Of a stretch of 64,000 nt of DNA, positions 22,736-36,079 are shown in pieces; the first letter of the stretch is position 1; each line of letters starts with the position of its first letter. Source of the stretch: Planococcus plakortidis (lineage in GTDB: Bacteria; Bacillota; Bacilli; Bacillales_A; Planococcaceae); contig NZ_CP016539.2 of assembly GCF_001687605.2 (NCBI RefSeq), positions 92,501 to 156,500 of the forward strand, written 5' to 3'. A model generated the notes under the pieces. That model made no database searches, was not told where the DNA came from, and saw nothing but the letters and a program-made list of their open reading frames with translations. The translations under genes were made by a program, and so were the position numbers.

Positions 22736-22808
22736 GTCTTTTCGATATCATACACTATTTTACAGATATCGCAAAGTCCTATAATCGTTTTATTGAGGGG
22801 TGAATAAG

Positions 22809-25800
22809 TTGACAGGTCAACTAGTTCAGTACGGTCAGCATCGTCAACGCAGAAGTTTTTCGAGAATCAGTGAAGTTCTAGATCTCCCGAATCTGATTGA
22901 GATCCAATCGTCTTCTTACGAATGGTTCTTAGAAGAAGGGCTTCGTGAAATGTTCCGCGACATTTCACCAATCGAAGATTTCACAGGGAACCTTTCCTTG
23001 GAATTCGTCGACTACAGCCTAGCGGATCCTAAGTACCCGGTTGATGAATCGAAAGAACGGGACGTCACTTACGCAGCGCCACTGCGTGTAAAAGTGCGCC
23101 TTCACAACAAAGAAACGGATGAAGTGAAAGAACAGGACGTCTTCATGGGTGACTTCCCATTGATGACAGAAACTGGAACTTTTGTCATCAATGGCGCTGA
23201 ACGCGTCATCGTTTCGCAATTAGTACGCTCACCAAGCGTCTATTTCCACGACAAGACAGATAAAAACGGCAAACGTGGTTTTGGTGCCACTGTCATTCCA
23301 AACCGTGGTGCATGGCTTGAATATGAAACCGATGCAAAAGATGTCGTATACGTACGCATCGACCGCACCCGCAAATTGCCTGTGACGGTTCTTTTGCGTG
23401 CGCTAGGCTTTGGTTCCGACCAGGAAATCATTGACTTGCTCGGCGATAACGAGTATTTGCAGAACACATTGGAAAAAGACAATACTGAAAACACGGAGAA
23501 AGCGCTTCTTGAGATTTATGAGCGCCTACGCCCTGGAGAGCCACCGACAGTAGAAAGCGCAAAGAGCTTGCTCTACTCGCGTTTCTTCGACCCAAAACGC
23601 TACGATTTGGCGAATGTCGGCCGCTACAAGATGAACAAAAAGCTTCATATTAAAAACCGCTTGTTCAATCAGACGATTGCAGAAACGCTTGTCGATCCTG
23701 AAACGGGCGAAATTTTAGTAGAAGCTGGAACTGTTATTGACCGCCGTGTCCTTGACCGCCTGATCCCTAATCTGGAAAATGGAGTCGGTTTCCATACCGT
23801 TTCCCAAGCTGGAGGCGTGCTTGAAGACGACGTGACACTCCAATCCATTAAAATCTATGCGCCGAATGACGATGAACAAAAAGAAATTACCGTCATCAGC
23901 AATGCATATATCGAAGACAAGATCAAAAACGTAACGCCTGCAGATATCATCTCGTCTATCAGCTATTTCTTCAACTTGCTGCATGGCGTCGGCAATACAG
24001 ATGATATCGACCACCTTGGTAACCGCCGTTTGCGTTCAGTTGGCGAACTTCTGCAGAATCAATTCCGTATCGGCTTGTCCCGTATGGAACGTGTTGTGCG
24101 CGAGCGTATGTCAATTAATGACACGCAATCGATCGTACCTCAGCAATTGATCAATATCCGCCCGGTTATTGCATCGATTAAAGAGTTCTTCGGCAGCTCC
24201 CAGTTGTCGCAGTTCATGGACCAAACGAACCCGCTTGCTGAATTGACGCATAAACGCCGTCTATCTGCGCTTGGGCCCGGTGGTTTGACGCGTGAGCGCG
24301 CCGGTTTTGAAGTGCGTGACGTTCACTACTCCCACTATGGCCGCATGTGCCCGATCGAAACGCCTGAGGGCCCGAACATCGGCTTGATCAACACGCTTTC
24401 AACATTTGCGAAAGTGAATAAATTCGGATTCATCGAAACACCTTATCGCCGCGTCGATCCGGAGACGAATAAAGTCACCGACCAGATCGATTATCTAACG
24501 GCTGATGAAGAAGACAACTATGTCGTCGCACAGGCGAACTCACGCTTGAATGAAGACGGATCGTTTGTCGAAGAAGAAGTCGTTGCACGCTTCCGCGGTG
24601 AGAACACCGTCTACAGCCGCTCGAGCATCGATTATATGGACGTTTCTCCAAAACAAGTCGTGTCGGTTGCGACTGCTTGTATCCCGTTCCTTGAAAACGA
24701 TGACTCCAACCGTGCGTTGATGGGAGCGAACATGCAGCGTCAAGCTGTGCCTCTATTGAATCCGGAAGCTCCATTTGTCGGAACCGGCATGGAACATTTA
24801 GCTGCACGTGATTCCGGTGCTGCCGTGATCGCGAAGTATGGCGGAATTGTCGAATACGTGGAGGCAAAAGAGATCCGCGTTCGCCGCATCGAAAACGTAG
24901 AAGGCAATGAAGTCAAAGGCGATGTGGATACGTACCGCCTGCAAAAATTCATCCGTTCGAACCAAGGTACCAGCTACAACCAGCGCCCGATTGTCAAAGT
25001 CGGCGACCGCGTAGAAAAACGCGATATCCTGGCTGATGGCCCTTCAATGGAACGCGGTGAAATGGCGCTTGGCCGTAACGTGCTTGTCGGATTCATGACT
25101 TGGGACGGCTTTAACTATGAGGATGCGATCATCATGAGTGAGCGCCTCGTCAAAGATGACGTCTACACGTCGATCCATATCGAAGAATACGAATCAGATT
25201 CCCGTGATACAAAGCTCGGGCCTGAAGAAATCACGCGTGATATCCCGAACGTCGGCGAAGATGCTCTACGCAACTTGGACGACCGCGGCATTATCCGTGT
25301 CGGTGCTGAAGTGAAAGATGGCGACATCCTGGTCGGTAAAGTAACGCCTAAAGGGGTTACAGAACTGACAGCAGAAGAACGCCTGCTTCATGCAATCTTC
25401 GGTGAAAAAGCGCGTGAAGTTCGCGATACTTCCTTGCGTGTGCCTCACGGTGCAGGCGGGATCGTGCTTGATGTGAAAATCTTCAACCGCGAAGATGGCG
25501 ATGAATTGCCGCCGGGCGTGAATCAATTGGTCCGTGCTTATATTGTCCAAAAACGGAAAATCTCCGTCGGGGACAAGATGGCCGGACGCCACGGGAACAA
25601 AGGTGTTATCTCCCGCATCTTGCCGGAAGAAGATATGCCGTTCATGCCGGATGGCACGCCGATCGATATCATGTTGAACCCGCTTGGTGTTCCTTCCCGT
25701 ATGAACATCGGGCAGGTGCTTGAACTTCACTTGGGCATGGCTTCCCGTTCTCTTGGCCTTCACATGGCTTCATCGGTATTCGATGGCGCGAATGAAGAAG

Positions 25801-26363
25801 ATGTCTGGGAAACGATGGAAGAAGCCGGAATGCCGCGCGACGGAAAAACCATCCTTTATGATGGCCGCTCCGGTGAGCCATTCGACAACCGCGTATCTGT
25901 CGGGATCATGTACATGATCAAACTGGCACACATGGTTGACGATAAACTCCATGCACGTTCAACCGGGCCATACTCGCTCGTTACACAGCAGCCACTTGGC
26001 GGTAAAGCGCAATTTGGCGGTCAGCGTTTCGGGGAGATGGAAGTTTGGGCACTTGAAGCATACGGTGCTGCGCATACCCTCCAGGAAATCTTGACGGTGA
26101 AATCAGATGACGTGGTCGGCCGTGTGAAAACGTATGAAGCTATTGTCAAAGGCGAAAGTGTTCCAGAACCAAGCGTTCCGGAATCATTCAAAGTATTGAT
26201 CAAAGAGCTTCAGAGTTTGGGTATGGACGTCAAAATGCTCACAATCGACGATGAAGAAATCGAATTGCGCGATTTGGATGAAGAAGACGATCTTCAACCT
26301 GCAGATTCACTGAACATCTTGCCAATCGCTGACGAAGAATCACCAGTAGGCACGATTGAATAA
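22809..26363 (+). CDS. rpoB: RNA polymerase beta subunit
   Basis: 1184-residue catalytic subunit of RNA polymerase. The rifampicin-pocket segment [20 protein letters not shown] and nearby [12 protein letters not shown] are of the wild-type susceptible form. The C-terminal [20 protein letters not shown] clamp region is intact. The frame begins at GTG 22800, but TTG 22809, giving MTGQLVQYG as in B. subtilis, follows GAGGGGTGA at a good distance. The acidic C-terminal tail is typical of the order. Confidence 0.97.
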   Translation: MTGQLVQYGQHRQRRSFSRISEVLDLPNLIEIQSSSYEWFLEEGLREMFRDISPIEDFTGNLSLEFVDYSLADPKYPVDESKERDVTYAAPLRVKVRLHNKETDEVKEQDVFMGDFPLMTETGTFVINGAERVIVSQLVRSPSVYFHDKTDKNGKRGFGATVIPNRGAWLEYETDAKDVVYVRIDRTRKLPVTVLLRALGFGSDQEIIDLLGDNEYLQNTLEKDNTENTEKALLEIYERLRPGEPPTVESAKSLLYSRFFDPKRYDLANVGRYKMNKKLHIKNRLFNQTIAETLVDPETGEILVEAGTVIDRRVLDRLIPNLENGVGFHTVSQAGGVLEDDVTLQSIKIYAPNDDEQKEITVISNAYIEDKIKNVTPADIISSISYFFNLLHGVGNTDDIDHLGNRRLRSVGELLQNQFRIGLSRMERVVRERMSINDTQSIVPQQLINIRPVIASIKEFFGSSQLSQFMDQTNPLAELTHKRRLSALGPGGLTRERAGFEVRDVHYSHYGRMCPIETPEGPNIGLINTLSTFAKVNKFGFIETPYRRVDPETNKVTDQIDYLTADEEDNYVVAQANSRLNEDGSFVEEEVVARFRGENTVYSRSSIDYMDVSPKQVVSVATACIPFLENDDSNRALMGANMQRQAVPLLNPEAPFVGTGMEHLAARDSGAAVIAKYGGIVEYVEAKEIRVRRIENVEGNEVKGDVDTYRLQKFIRSNQGTSYNQRPIVKVGDRVEKRDILADGPSMERGEMALGRNVLVGFMTWDGFNYEDAIIMSERLVKDDVYTSIHIEEYESDSRDTKLGPEEITRDIPNVGEDALRNLDDRGIIRVGAEVKDGDILVGKVTPKGVTELTAEERLLHAIFGEKAREVRDTSLRVPHGAGGIVLDVKIFNREDGDELPPGVNQLVRAYIVQKRKISVGDKMAGRHGNKGVISRILPEEDMPFMPDGTPIDIMLNPLGVPSRMNIGQVLELHLGMASRSLGLHMASSVFDGANEEDVWETMEEAGMPRDGKTILYDGRSGEPFDNRVSVGIMYMIKLAHMVDDKLHARSTGPYSLVTQQPLGGKAQFGGQRFGEMEVWALEAYGAAHTLQEILTVKSDDVVGRVKTYEAIVKGESVPEPSVPESFKVLIKELQSLGMDVKMLTIDDEEIELRDLDEEDDLQPADSLNILPIADEESPVGTIE

Positions 26364-26473
26364 CGTATATATAGAAGAAACCGTCCGGCACAGCGCCGGG
26401 CGGAAACTTATCGATTCAGCCATAAACGAGGAAGAGCCGTACAGAAACTCGAGACAAAAGGGAGGTAGGCTCC

Positions 26474-29400
26474 TTGATAGATGTAAATAATTTTGAGTAT
26501 ATGAAAATCGGATTGGCATCACCCGATAAAATTCGCTCATGGTCCTATGGGGAAGTCAAGAAACCAGAAACAATCAACTACCGTACGTTAAAGCCTGAAA
26601 AAGACGGTTTGTTCTGTGAACGTATTTTCGGTCCTACAAAAGATTGGGAATGCCATTGCGGAAAATACAAACGCGTCCGTTATAAAGGCGTAGTCTGTGA
26701 CCGCTGTGGCGTAGAAGTGACCCGTTCAAAAGTGCGCCGTGAGCGCATGGGCCATATCGAGCTTGCAGCACCGGTTTCCCATATTTGGTATTTTAAAGGA
26801 ATCCCTAGCCGCATGGGCCTTATCTTGGATATGTCCCCGCGTTCTTTGGAAGAAGTTATCTACTTCGCTTCGTATGTAGTGATCGACCCGGCAGATACGC
26901 CGCTCGAGAAAAAACAACTTCTTTCCGAAAAAGAATATCGCGCATACCGCGATAAATTCGGCAAGAAATTCCAAGCTGCAATGGGTGCTGAAGCGATCAA
27001 ACGTTTGCTTCAGGAAATTGACTTGGAGCGCGAAACCGATGCATTGAAGGAAGAACTTAAATCTGCTCAAGGCCAGCGCCGCACACGTGCGATCAAACGC
27101 CTTGAAGTAGTTGAGTCTTTCCGCAACTCCGGCAACAACCCGGACTGGATGATCTTGGACGTCCTTCCGGTTATCCCGCCGGAATTGCGTCCGATGGTTC
27201 AGCTTGACGGCGGCCGTTTTGCGACTTCTGATTTGAACGACCTTTACCGCCGTGTCATCAACCGCAACAACCGCCTCAAGCGTTTGCTTGACCTTGGTGC
27301 GCCAAGCATCATCGTCCAGAACGAAAAACGCATGCTTCAAGAAGCGGTCGATGCGTTGATCGACAATGGCCGTCGCGGCCGTCCGGTTACAGGACCTGGT
27401 AACCGTCCGTTGAAATCTCTTTCTCACATGTTGAAAGGGAAACAAGGACGCTTCCGCCAGAACTTGCTCGGAAAACGTGTCGATTATTCCGGACGTTCTG
27501 TAATCGTCGTCGGCCCGAACTTGAAGATGTATCAATGCGGCCTGCCGAAGGGCATGGCGATTGAACTCTTTAAGCCGTTCGTCATGAAAGAATTGGTTGA
27601 ACGTGGGCTTGCTCATAACATCAAGAGCGCGAAGCGTAAAATCGAGCGTCTCCATTCGGAAGTTTGGGACGTACTGGAAGATGTCATCAAGGAGCATCCG
27701 GTTCTCTTGAACCGCGCACCGACGCTTCACCGACTCGGTATCCAAGCGTTTGAGCCGACACTCGTTGAAGGCAAGGCCATCCGCCTTCACCCGCTCGTTT
27801 GTACAGCTTATAACGCTGACTTTGATGGTGACCAAATGGCTGTTCACGTACCGCTTTCGTCTGAAGCACAAGCGGAAGCCCGTCTTCTTATGCTAGCAGC
27901 GCAGAACATCTTGAACCCGAAAGACGGAAAACCGGTCGTAACGCCTTCTCAGGATATGGTTCTTGGAAACTACTACTTGACGCTTGAGCGCAAAGGCGCA
28001 ACAGGCGAAGGGGCTACGTTCTCCGGTCCTGAAGAAGTTTTGATTGCCTATCAAACTGGGCATGTGCATTTGCACACGCGCATTGCCGTTCAGGCAAATT
28101 CCGTCAATAACCCAACGTTTACGGAAGAACAAAACAAAATGCTTCTTTTGACTACGGTCGGGAAAGTCATTTTCAATGAAATTCTTCCGAAATCGTTCCC
28201 TTATATCAATGAACCGACCGATTACAACTTGCAAGTGGAAACGCCAGCGAAATACTTCGTCCCAACAACGACGGATGTCCGCAAGCATATCCAGGAGTCA
28301 GAACTTGTAACGCCGTTCAAGAAGAAAATCCTTGGTGAAATCATCGCAGAAGTGTTCAAACGTTTCCATATTACGGAAACTTCCCGTATGCTTGACCGCA
28401 TGAAGAGCCTTGGATTCAAATATTCGACACAAGCCGGCATCACGGTTGGTGTGGCGGATATCGTCGTCTTGCCTGACAAAGGTGAAATCTTAGTCGAAGC
28501 TCAAAACAATGTAGATAAAGTGATGAAGCAGTTCCGCCGTGGATTGATTACGGAAGAAGAGCGCTACACACGCGTTATCTCGTATTGGAGCAACGCAAAA
28601 GATATCATCCAGGAAAAACTGATGGCATCCCTTGATACGCTTAACCCGATTTATATGATGAGTGATTCCGGAGCGCGTGGTAACGCGTCCAACTTCACGC
28701 AGCTTGCGGGTATGCGCGGACTCATGGCCAACCCGGCCGGCCGCATCATCGAACTTCCGATCAAATCTTCCTTCCGTGAAGGTCTGACGGTACTCGAATA
28801 CTTCATCTCGACTCACGGTGCACGTAAAGGCCTTGCCGATACAGCGCTGAAAACCGCTGACTCCGGTTACTTGACTCGCCGTCTTGTCGATGTTGCACAA
28901 GATGCGATTGTCCGTGAAAATGATTGCGGAACTGACCGTGGCCTGCTTGTTGGCGCCCTCATGGAAGGCACGGAAGTTATCGAAGAACTGGAAGAACGGA
29001 TCATCGGCCGCCATGCGAAGAAGACGATTCGCCATCCGGAAACAAAAGAAGTCATTGTGGAAAGAGACGCACTCATCACTCAAGACCTGGCCCGCCTCGT
29101 AGTGGAAGCCGGAATTGAAGAAGTGACGATCCGCTCTGCCTTCACATGTAATACAAAACACGGCATTTGCAAAAAATGCTACGGTACGAACCTTGCTACA
29201 GGCGACGAAGTGGAAGTTGGCGAAGCAGTCGGAATCATCGCTGCCCAGTCCATCGGTGAGCCAGGTACACAGCTCACGATGCGTACATTCCACACAGGCG
29301 GCGTAGCAGGAGACGATATCACACAAGGTTTGCCGCGTATCCAGGAAATCTTCGAATCCAGAAATCCGAAAGGGCAAGCCGTCATTTCTGAAATCACCGG

Positions 29401-30079
29401 TACCATTACCGAGATTGATGAAATCCGTGAAGGCCAGAAGGAAATCACGATTCAAGGCGATGTGGAAACACGCAAATACTTGGCACCTTATAATGCTCGC
29501 TTGAAAGTCCAAGTAGATGATACGATCAAGCGCGGTGAAGTGCTGACGGACGGTTCTATCGATCCGAAGCAATTGCTTCAGGTCAAGGAAGTTCAATCTG
29601 TCCAGTTGTATCTATTGAAAGAAGTTCAAAAAGTTTACCGCATGCAAGGGGTAGAAATCGGCGATAAGCACGTTGAAGTTATGGTCCGTCAAATGTTCCG
29701 TAAAGTTCGCGTCATTGAAGCCGGAGATACCGACTTGCTGCCAGGCTCCCTTCTTGATATTCATCAGTTCACAGAAGCGAACGAAAAAGCAGTCCTTGCC
29801 GGCAATATGCCAGCAACTAGCCGACCTGTCATCCTTGGGATCACGAAAGCTTCCCTCGAAACAGAATCGTTCTTGTCTGCTGCGTCCTTCCAAGAAACGA
29901 CACGTGTCCTTACCGATGCGGCGATCAAAGGAAAACGCGACGAGCTTCTCGGGCTTAAAGAGAATGTCATCATCGGGAAATTGGTTCCTGCAGGTACTGG
30001 CATGCAACGCTACCGCCAGATCGAAATCGAGCAAAGCGAAAAAGCCGAGCAAGAAGAGATTGTCGGAAGCGAATCATAA
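26474..30079 (+). CDS. rpoC: RNA polymerase beta' subunit
   Basis: 1201-residue subunit that holds the active-site magnesium: [12 protein letters not shown] is present. The N-terminal zinc finger ([20 protein letters not shown]), the bridge helix and trigger loop region ([20 protein letters not shown]) and a second zinc site ([13 protein letters not shown]) are complete. Start is TTG 26474 with GGGAGGTAGG, as in B. subtilis ([10 protein letters not shown]). Two long antisense ORFs inside it are codon shadows. Confidence 0.97.
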   Translation: MIDVNNFEYMKIGLASPDKIRSWSYGEVKKPETINYRTLKPEKDGLFCERIFGPTKDWECHCGKYKRVRYKGVVCDRCGVEVTRSKVRRERMGHIELAAPVSHIWYFKGIPSRMGLILDMSPRSLEEVIYFASYVVIDPADTPLEKKQLLSEKEYRAYRDKFGKKFQAAMGAEAIKRLLQEIDLERETDALKEELKSAQGQRRTRAIKRLEVVESFRNSGNNPDWMILDVLPVIPPELRPMVQLDGGRFATSDLNDLYRRVINRNNRLKRLLDLGAPSIIVQNEKRMLQEAVDALIDNGRRGRPVTGPGNRPLKSLSHMLKGKQGRFRQNLLGKRVDYSGRSVIVVGPNLKMYQCGLPKGMAIELFKPFVMKELVERGLAHNIKSAKRKIERLHSEVWDVLEDVIKEHPVLLNRAPTLHRLGIQAFEPTLVEGKAIRLHPLVCTAYNADFDGDQMAVHVPLSSEAQAEARLLMLAAQNILNPKDGKPVVTPSQDMVLGNYYLTLERKGATGEGATFSGPEEVLIAYQTGHVHLHTRIAVQANSVNNPTFTEEQNKMLLLTTVGKVIFNEILPKSFPYINEPTDYNLQVETPAKYFVPTTTDVRKHIQESELVTPFKKKILGEIIAEVFKRFHITETSRMLDRMKSLGFKYSTQAGITVGVADIVVLPDKGEILVEAQNNVDKVMKQFRRGLITEEERYTRVISYWSNAKDIIQEKLMASLDTLNPIYMMSDSGARGNASNFTQLAGMRGLMANPAGRIIELPIKSSFREGLTVLEYFISTHGARKGLADTALKTADSGYLTRRLVDVAQDAIVRENDCGTDRGLLVGALMEGTEVIEELEERIIGRHAKKTIRHPETKEVIVERDALITQDLARLVVEAGIEEVTIRSAFTCNTKHGICKKCYGTNLATGDEVEVGEAVGIIAAQSIGEPGTQLTMRTFHTGGVAGDDITQGLPRIQEIFESRNPKGQAVISEITGTITEIDEIREGQKEITIQGDVETRKYLAPYNARLKVQVDDTIKRGEVLTDGSIDPKQLLQVKEVQSVQLYLLKEVQKVYRMQGVEIGDKHVEVMVRQMFRKVRVIEAGDTDLLPGSLLDIHQFTEANEKAVLAGNMPATSRPVILGITKASLETESFLSAASFQETTRVLTDAAIKGKRDELLGLKENVIIGKLVPAGTGMQRYRQIEIEQSEKAEQEEIVGSES

Positions 30080-30090
30080 GCTAGAAAAAC

Positions 30091-30130
30091 AAATCCCGGA
30101 AGAGCATCCAGCTCTCCGGGATTTTTTTTG
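30091..30130 (+). terminator. Terminator after rpoC
   Basis: About 14-bp stem (AAATCCCGGA and GAGC against GCTC and TCCGGGATTT, one bulged A), a five-base loop and eight T. Strong. Confidence 0.93.
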
Positions 30131-30139
30131 GAATTCCAG

Positions 30140-30169
30140 TTGACAGTTGCAGTTAAGGAATGATAGTAT
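30140..30169 (+). promoter_or_regulatory. Promoter of the str operon (rpsL)
   Basis: Perfect TTGACA (30140-30145) and TAGTAT (30164-30169) with an 18-base spacer; a TG just upstream of the -10 box may help. Confidence 0.65.
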
Positions 30170-30384
30170 ATTAAAGGTTGATGATTATCGATCTCTGCAT
30201 GTCAGGAGCATGATCGTCAGGTACTAAGCAAAACAGTAAAAGCATTCAGCTTTTCTGGATGCAGCCATGATGGCATTACTGGATACCGGTTTTTGTGTGA
30301 AATCACAAAGACTTTGTTTTTTACCCAAAAATGAACCACCTGGATATGTGGTATTAGAACACCTTTTGAGAGGAGGAAAAATCG
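30170..30384 (+). other. Long untranslated leader of rpsL; rplGB absent
   Basis: About 200 bases with no ORF. Two small hairpins are visible: GCATTCAG / CTGGATGC (about 30242-30262) and TTTGTG / CACAAA (about 30292-30309), the latter followed by an interrupted T-rich tract. In B. subtilis a small L7Ae-family gene (rplGB, ybxF) lies between rpoC and rpsL; no frame here could encode it. The leader could regulate the str operon. Confidence 0.5.
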
Positions 30385-30804
30385 ATGCCTACAATTAACC
30401 AATTGGTTAACAAGCCTCGTAAACCGAAAAGCACTAAATCAGACTCACCAGCGTTGAACAAGGGGTATAACAGCTTCAAAAAGTCACAGACTAACTTGAG
30501 CTCTCCGCAAAAACGCGGCGTCTGCACACGTGTTGGAACGATGACACCAAAGAAACCAAACTCCGCATTGCGTAAATACGCGCGTGTACGTTTGACAAAC
30601 CAAATTGAGGTCAACGCATATATCGGCGGTGAAGGCCACAACCTTCAAGAGCACAGTGTTGTTCTTATCCGCGGCGGTCGCGTAAAAGACCTTCCGGGTG
30701 TACGTTACCATGTTGTACGCGGCGCACTTGATACTGCTGGAGTAAACGGCCGTATGCAAGGACGCTCTAAATATGGAACAAAACGCCCTAAAGCAAAAAA
30801 ATAA
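30385..30804 (+). CDS. rpsL: Ribosomal protein S12
   Basis: 139-residue decoding-centre protein. The streptomycin-sensitivity segments [17 protein letters not shown] and [18 protein letters not shown] are both wild type, with lysines at the positions usually mutated in resistant strains. GAGAGGAGG precedes the ATG. First gene of rpsL-rpsG-fusA-tuf. Confidence 0.97.
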   Translation: MPTINQLVNKPRKPKSTKSDSPALNKGYNSFKKSQTNLSSPQKRGVCTRVGTMTPKKPNSALRKYARVRLTNQIEVNAYIGGEGHNLQEHSVVLIRGGRVKDLPGVRYHVVRGALDTAGVNGRMQGRSKYGTKRPKAKK

Positions 30805-30824
30805 TAACAATGAATTAACGATAG

Positions 30825-31319
<495 letters not shown>

Positions 31320-31369
31320 TTTCTTGCGAAACTTAAAATCTTATTTCAAGACGGAAGGAGAAAGACCAT

Positions 31370-33448
31370 ATGCCTAGAGAGTTCTCCTTAGACCATACAC
31401 GTAATATCGGAATCATGGCTCACATCGATGCCGGTAAAACGACTACTACGGAGCGTATTTTGTATTACACAGGCCGTATCCACAAAATCGGCGAAACGCA
31501 CGAAGGTGCTTCTCAAATGGACTGGATGGAGCAGGAGCAAGAGCGTGGAATCACGATCACATCTGCTGCGACAACAGCTGCATGGGAAGGCCACCGCGTA
31601 AACATCATCGATACTCCAGGACACGTAGACTTCACGGTTGAAGTTGAACGTTCATTGCGCGTACTTGATGGTGCTGTTACGGTTCTTGATGCCCAATCAG
31701 GCGTTGAGCCGCAAACAGAAACTGTATGGCGTCAAGCGACAACATATGGGGTTCCTCGTATCGTATTCATCAACAAGATGGATAAAATCGGTGCAGACTT
31801 CCTGTATTCAGTAGGCACTCTTCATGATCGCCTGCAAGCTAACGCACACCCGATTCAATTGCCAATCGGCGCAGAAGATGAGTTCTCAGGGATCATTGAC
31901 CTTGTAAACATGAACGCACGTTTCTACGCAAACGATTTGGGAACTGAAATCACTGAAGGGGAAATTCCTGAAGAGTATAAAGAGCAAGCGGAAGAATACC
32001 ACACGAAATTGGTAGAAGCAGTCGCTGAGCTTGATGAAGACTTGATGGAAAAATACCTTGGCGGCGAAGAACTTACTGTTGACGAACTTAAAGCTGCAAT
32101 CCGTAAAGGAACGCTTGACGTTGAGTTCTACCCAGTAGTTTGCGGAACTGCTTTCAAAAACAAAGGTGTTCAATTGATGCTCGACGCAGTAATTGACTAC
32201 CTTCCATCTCCACTAGACGTTCCGCCAATGACAGCGGTCCGTCCGGATTCAGACGAAGAAGTATTGCGTAAAGCATCTGAAGACGAGCCTTTCTCTGCTC
32301 TGGCATTTAAAGTAATGACAGACCCATATGTAGGGAAATTGACGTTCTTCCGTGTTTATTCCGGTACTTTGAAATCTGGTTCATACGTTCAGAACTCTTC
32401 TAAAGGCAAGCGTGAGCGCGTAGGACGTATCCTGCAAATGCACGCAAACTCCCGTGAAGAGATCGCTGAAGTATATTGCGGAGACATCGCTGCTGCGATC
32501 GGCCTGAAAGATACTTCAACAGGTGATACGCTATGCGACGAAAAAGACCAAGTAATTCTTGAGCGCATGGTCTTCCCGGAACCGGTTATCTCACTTTCAG
32601 TAGAGCCGAAATCCAAAGCGGACCAGGACAAGATGGGCCAAGCCCTTGCGAAATTGCAAGAAGAAGACCCGACTTTCCGTGCGCACACAGATCAGGAAAC
32701 TGGTCAAACGATTATCGCTGGTATGGGTGAACTTCACCTTGATATCCTCGTTGACCGTATGAAACGTGAATTCAACGTTGAAGCAAATGTCGGAGCTCCT
32801 CAGGTATCTTACCGTGAGACATTCCGCCAGTCTGCAAAAGTTGAAGGTAAGTTCGTACGTCAATCCGGTGGCCGTGGTCAGTTCGGACACGTTTGGATCG
32901 AATTCGCTCCAAACGAAGAAGGCGCTGGCTTTGAATTCGAAAATGCGATTGTCGGCGGTGTTGTTCCACGTGAATACATCCCAGCAGTTGAAGCGGGTCT
33001 TCGCGACTCTCTTGATAACGGTGTTGTTGCCGGTTATCCATTGATCGACATTAAAGCGAAATTGTTCGACGGATCTTACCATGATGTTGACTCCAACGAG
33101 ATGGCATTTAAAGTAGCCGCTTCTATGGCACTGAAAAACGCTGTATCGAAAGTTAACCCGGTAATCCTTGAGCCGATCATGAAAGTTGAAATTGTAATCC
33201 CTGAGGAATACCTTGGCGACATCATGGGTGACGTTACGTCTCGCCGTGGACGCGTAGAAGGTATGGATGCTCGCGGTAACGCGCAAGTGGTCCGTGCAAT
33301 GGTTCCACTTTCTGAAATGTTCGGTTATGCAACAAACTTGCGTTCGAACACGCAAGGACGCGGTGTGTTCTCTATGCACTTCGACCACTACGAAGAAGTG
33401 CCGAAATCCATCGCTGAAGAAATTATCAAGAAAAATAAAGGCCAATAA
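31370..33448 (+). CDS. fusA: Elongation factor G
   Basis: 692-residue translocation GTPase. G1 [16 protein letters not shown]3 DTPGHVDF and G4 NKMDK are in the N-terminal domain; the rest carries domains II-V. Length and start ([20 protein letters not shown]) match B. subtilis. Fusidic acid target; no resistance change was assessed. Confidence 0.97.
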   Translation: MPREFSLDHTRNIGIMAHIDAGKTTTTERILYYTGRIHKIGETHEGASQMDWMEQEQERGITITSAATTAAWEGHRVNIIDTPGHVDFTVEVERSLRVLDGAVTVLDAQSGVEPQTETVWRQATTYGVPRIVFINKMDKIGADFLYSVGTLHDRLQANAHPIQLPIGAEDEFSGIIDLVNMNARFYANDLGTEITEGEIPEEYKEQAEEYHTKLVEAVAELDEDLMEKYLGGEELTVDELKAAIRKGTLDVEFYPVVCGTAFKNKGVQLMLDAVIDYLPSPLDVPPMTAVRPDSDEEVLRKASEDEPFSALAFKVMTDPYVGKLTFFRVYSGTLKSGSYVQNSSKGKRERVGRILQMHANSREEIAEVYCGDIAAAIGLKDTSTGDTLCDEKDQVILERMVFPEPVISLSVEPKSKADQDKMGQALAKLQEEDPTFRAHTDQETGQTIIAGMGELHLDILVDRMKREFNVEANVGAPQVSYRETFRQSAKVEGKFVRQSGGRGQFGHVWIEFAPNEEGAGFEFENAIVGGVVPREYIPAVEAGLRDSLDNGVVAGYPLIDIKAKLFDGSYHDVDSNEMAFKVAASMALKNAVSKVNPVILEPIMKVEIVIPEEYLGDIMGDVTSRRGRVEGMDARGNAQVVRAMVPLSEMFGYATNLRSNTQGRGVFSMHFDHYEEVPKSIAEEIIKKNKGQ

Positions 33449-33563
33449 TTGAATTTTGACCTTTAATCAAGTATAAATAGTTTGTATGCCCAATCTGCAG
33501 CTTGCTGCATGTTGGGTACTCAAACTACTACTATTAACTTACATTCTGAGGAGGATATTTCTA

Positions 33564-34751
33564 ATGGGTAAAGCTAAATTTGACCGTTCTAAAACACACG
33601 CTAACATTGGTACAATCGGACACGTTGACCATGGTAAAACAACTTTGACTGCAGCAATCGCTACAGTTCTTGCTAGAGCATCAGGCGGGGAAGCTCGTTC
33701 TTACGACCAAATCGATAACGCACCTGAAGAAAAAGAGCGCGGTATCACAATCAACACTTCTCACGTCGAGTACGAAACTGAAACACGCCACTATGCACAC
33801 GTTGACTGCCCAGGTCACGCCGACTATGTTAAAAACATGATCACTGGTGCTGCACAAATGGACGGCGGGATCCTAGTAGTATCTGCTGCTGACGGCCCAA
33901 TGCCACAAACTCGTGAGCACATCTTGCTTTCACGTCAAGTAGGCGTACCTTACCTTGTAGTATTCATGAACAAATGCGACATGGTAGACGACGAAGAGCT
34001 TCTTGAACTAGTTGAGATGGAAGTTCGTGACCTATTGTCTGAATATGACTTCCCTGGCGATGACATCCCAGTCATCAAAGGTTCTGCGCTTAAAGCCCTT
34101 GAAGGCGAGCCAGAATGGGAAGAAAAAATTCTTGAGTTGATGGCTGCAGTTGACGAGTACATCCCAACTCCAGAACGCGACACTGACAAGCCATTCATGA
34201 TGCCAGTTGAGGACGTATTCTCAATCACTGGCCGTGGTACAGTAGCAACTGGCCGTGTTGAGCGTGGACAAATCAAAGTCGGCGACAACGTTGACATCAT
34301 CGGTCTTACTGAAGAGCCAAAATCTACAACTGTTACAGGTGTAGAAATGTTCCGCAAATTGCTTGACTATGCTGAAGCTGGCGACAACATCGGCGCACTT
34401 CTTCGCGGTATTTCCCGTGACGACGTTCAGCGTGGACAAGTTCTTGCTAAACCAGGCTCAATCACTCCACACACAAACTTCAAAGCTGAAGTTTATGTTC
34501 TTTCAAAAGAAGAGGGTGGACGCCACACTCCATTCTTCACAAACTACCGTCCGCAGTTCTACTTCCGTACAACTGACGTAACTGGTGTTTGTAACCTTCC
34601 TGAAGGCGTAGAAATGGTTATGCCTGGCGATAACATCGAAATGGATGTTGAGCTAATCTCTCCAATCGCGCTTGAAGAAGGTACTAAGTTCTCTATCCGT
34701 GAGGGTGGACGTACTGTAGGCGCTGGCGTTGTAGCTTCTATCCAGAAGTAA
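33564..34751 (+). CDS. tuf: Elongation factor Tu
   Basis: 395-residue GTPase that delivers aminoacyl-tRNA to the ribosome. G1 [10 protein letters not shown]3 DCPGHADY and G4 NKCDMVD are intact, with two beta-barrel domains after. The frame extends upstream to 33486, but ATG 33564 with GAGGAGGATA is the family start. Ends at a strong terminator, closing the str operon. In B. subtilis the S10 cluster follows soon after; here the ilv-leu region comes between. Confidence 0.97.
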   Translation: MGKAKFDRSKTHANIGTIGHVDHGKTTLTAAIATVLARASGGEARSYDQIDNAPEEKERGITINTSHVEYETETRHYAHVDCPGHADYVKNMITGAAQMDGGILVVSAADGPMPQTREHILLSRQVGVPYLVVFMNKCDMVDDEELLELVEMEVRDLLSEYDFPGDDIPVIKGSALKALEGEPEWEEKILELMAAVDEYIPTPERDTDKPFMMPVEDVFSITGRGTVATGRVERGQIKVGDNVDIIGLTEEPKSTTVTGVEMFRKLLDYAEAGDNIGALLRGISRDDVQRGQVLAKPGSITPHTNFKAEVYVLSKEEGGRHTPFFTNYRPQFYFRTTDVTGVCNLPEGVEMVMPGDNIEMDVELISPIALEEGTKFSIREGGRTVGAGVVASIQK

Positions 34752-34764
34752 TCCGCTTGTGTTC

Positions 34765-34798
34765 AAAACCCCCAACTCATTATGAGTTGGGGGTTTTT
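34765..34798 (+). terminator. Terminator after tuf
   Basis: Fourteen-bp stem AAAACCCCCAACTC / GAGTTGGGGGTTTT with loop ATTAT, then TT. Very strong; ends the str operon. Confidence 0.95.
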
Positions 34799-35061
34799 TG
34801 CGTTTTTTTTAAAATTAAAAATGAAAATTATGTGACAGGATACAGGGTTTAGAGGCTGGACGATCCGTTTAATCGCTGAAGGCATGGTATTGCAAATCCT
34901 CGATAAGGGTGGACTTTTCTATTTTTCATACGCAATATATCGCATTTCCATAAAATATTCAAACTTTTTTAAAAATATTTAAAACCGCGCTGCATCAACA
35001 ATGTAAACGGATACAAATGATTTCAATGTTCAGAATTAGCAAAAAAATCTCATTTTGTTTG
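34799..35061. other. AT-rich intergenic region before ilvE
   Basis: About 260 bases without a gene. It is much richer in A and T than its surroundings, especially 34920-35000, with A and T tracts that could be bent upstream DNA. A weak CodY-like site, AATGTTCAGAATTAG, is at 35024-35038 (10 of 15 matches to the known box), just before the ilvE promoter. Nothing else is recognised. Confidence 0.5.
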
Positions 35062-35090
35062 TTGACACCCTTTGGAATAGGCGATATGAT
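35062..35090 (+). promoter_or_regulatory. SigA promoter of ilvE
   Basis: Perfect TTGACA (35062-35067), a 17-base spacer and TATGAT (35085-35090). It probably starts the branched-chain amino acid transcript, since no clear promoter is visible before ilvB. Confidence 0.88.
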
Positions 35091-35164
35091 AGCAACAATT
35101 TAACAAGACAAAGCATTCGCAGCGCCAATCCCCATAAAAAATTTCGGAGAAAGAAGTGGACATC

Positions 35165-36067
35165 ATGACTGAACAAGTAATCTATATGAACGGTGAATTT
35201 GTAAAAAAGGAAGATGCCAAGGTTTCAGTTTATGATCATGGCTTCCTCTACGGCGATGGAGTCTTCGAAGGCATCCGTTCCTATAATGGGAATGTCTTTC
35301 GTTTAGAAGAGCATCTTGAGCGCCTTTACGATTCGGCTAAATCAGTGATGCTTGAAATTCCGCATACTTTCGAAGAAATGACGCAGCTGGTCGTGGAAAC
35401 GCTCCGGCAAAACAAATTGAAGGATGCCTATATCCGCTTAGTCGTCTCTCGGGGTGTGGGAAATCTAGGGCTCGATCCATTCAGTTGTGCAAAGCCGAAT
35501 GTCATCGTCATCGCAGAACCGCTTTCTTTATTCCCGAAAGCCTTGTACGACAGCGGCATTGAAATCGTCTCAGTCGCTTCAAGAAGAAGCCGCTCAGACG
35601 TCCTTAGCCCAAAAGTGAAGTCACTCAACTATATGAACAACATCCTAGTGAAGATCGAAGCAAGCTTGGCGGGTGTTTCCGAAGCGCTTATGCTGAACGA
35701 CCAAGGCTATGTAGCGGAAGGGTCGGCCGATAATATCTTCATCGTCCGGAAAAATAAACTGCTGACGCCTCCCGGTTATGTGGGAGCGCTTGAAGGGATC
35801 ACACGCAACGCCATCATGGAAGTGGCAGCTGAAAAAGGCTATCAAATCGAAGAGGGCGTCTTTACCAGACACGATGTCTATGTAGCGGATGAAGTGTTCC
35901 TGACAGGGACGGCAGCAGAAGTCATCGCCGTCATCAAAGTCGATGGACGCGTAATCGGCGACGGCAAGCCAGGGCCTGTCACGAATGACCTGTTGGAAGC
36001 ATTCCGGGAGCTCGTGCAGCAGGATGGCGTGAAAGTATATAACGCAGAACATTTAAACGCAGTATAA
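35165..36067 (+). CDS. ilvE: Branched-chain amino acid aminotransferase
   Basis: 300-residue PLP enzyme (fold type IV) that interconverts Ile, Leu and Val with their 2-oxo acids, the last step of their synthesis. Family marks: YDHGFLYGDGVFEGIR near the N-terminus, VKSLNYMNN with the PLP lysine, and EGSADNIF. The frame also begins at GTG 35156, three codons before ATG 35165; both are possible, and I prefer the ATG because MTEQVIYMNGEFV is the family N-terminus. Separated from ilvB by a T-box leader. Confidence 0.94.
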   Translation: MTEQVIYMNGEFVKKEDAKVSVYDHGFLYGDGVFEGIRSYNGNVFRLEEHLERLYDSAKSVMLEIPHTFEEMTQLVVETLRQNKLKDAYIRLVVSRGVGNLGLDPFSCAKPNVIVIAEPLSLFPKALYDSGIEIVSVASRRSRSDVLSPKVKSLNYMNNILVKIEASLAGVSEALMLNDQGYVAEGSADNIFIVRKNKLLTPPGYVGALEGITRNAIMEVAAEKGYQIEEGVFTRHDVYVADEVFLTGTAAEVIAVIKVDGRVIGDGKPGPVTNDLLEAFRELVQQDGVKVYNAEHLNAV

Positions 36068-36079
36068 ATTCATAAGATC

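Noticed and set aside
28490..29596. 368-codon antisense frame in rpoC, and 381 codons at 26726-27871
   Set aside because: They are mirror frames of strongly codon-biased rpoC, with compositions unlike any real protein and no start signals.
35024..35038. CodY-like box before the ilvE promoter
   Set aside because: Only 10 of 15 positions fit the known CodY motif in an AT-rich region; mentioned in the gap description but not called a site.
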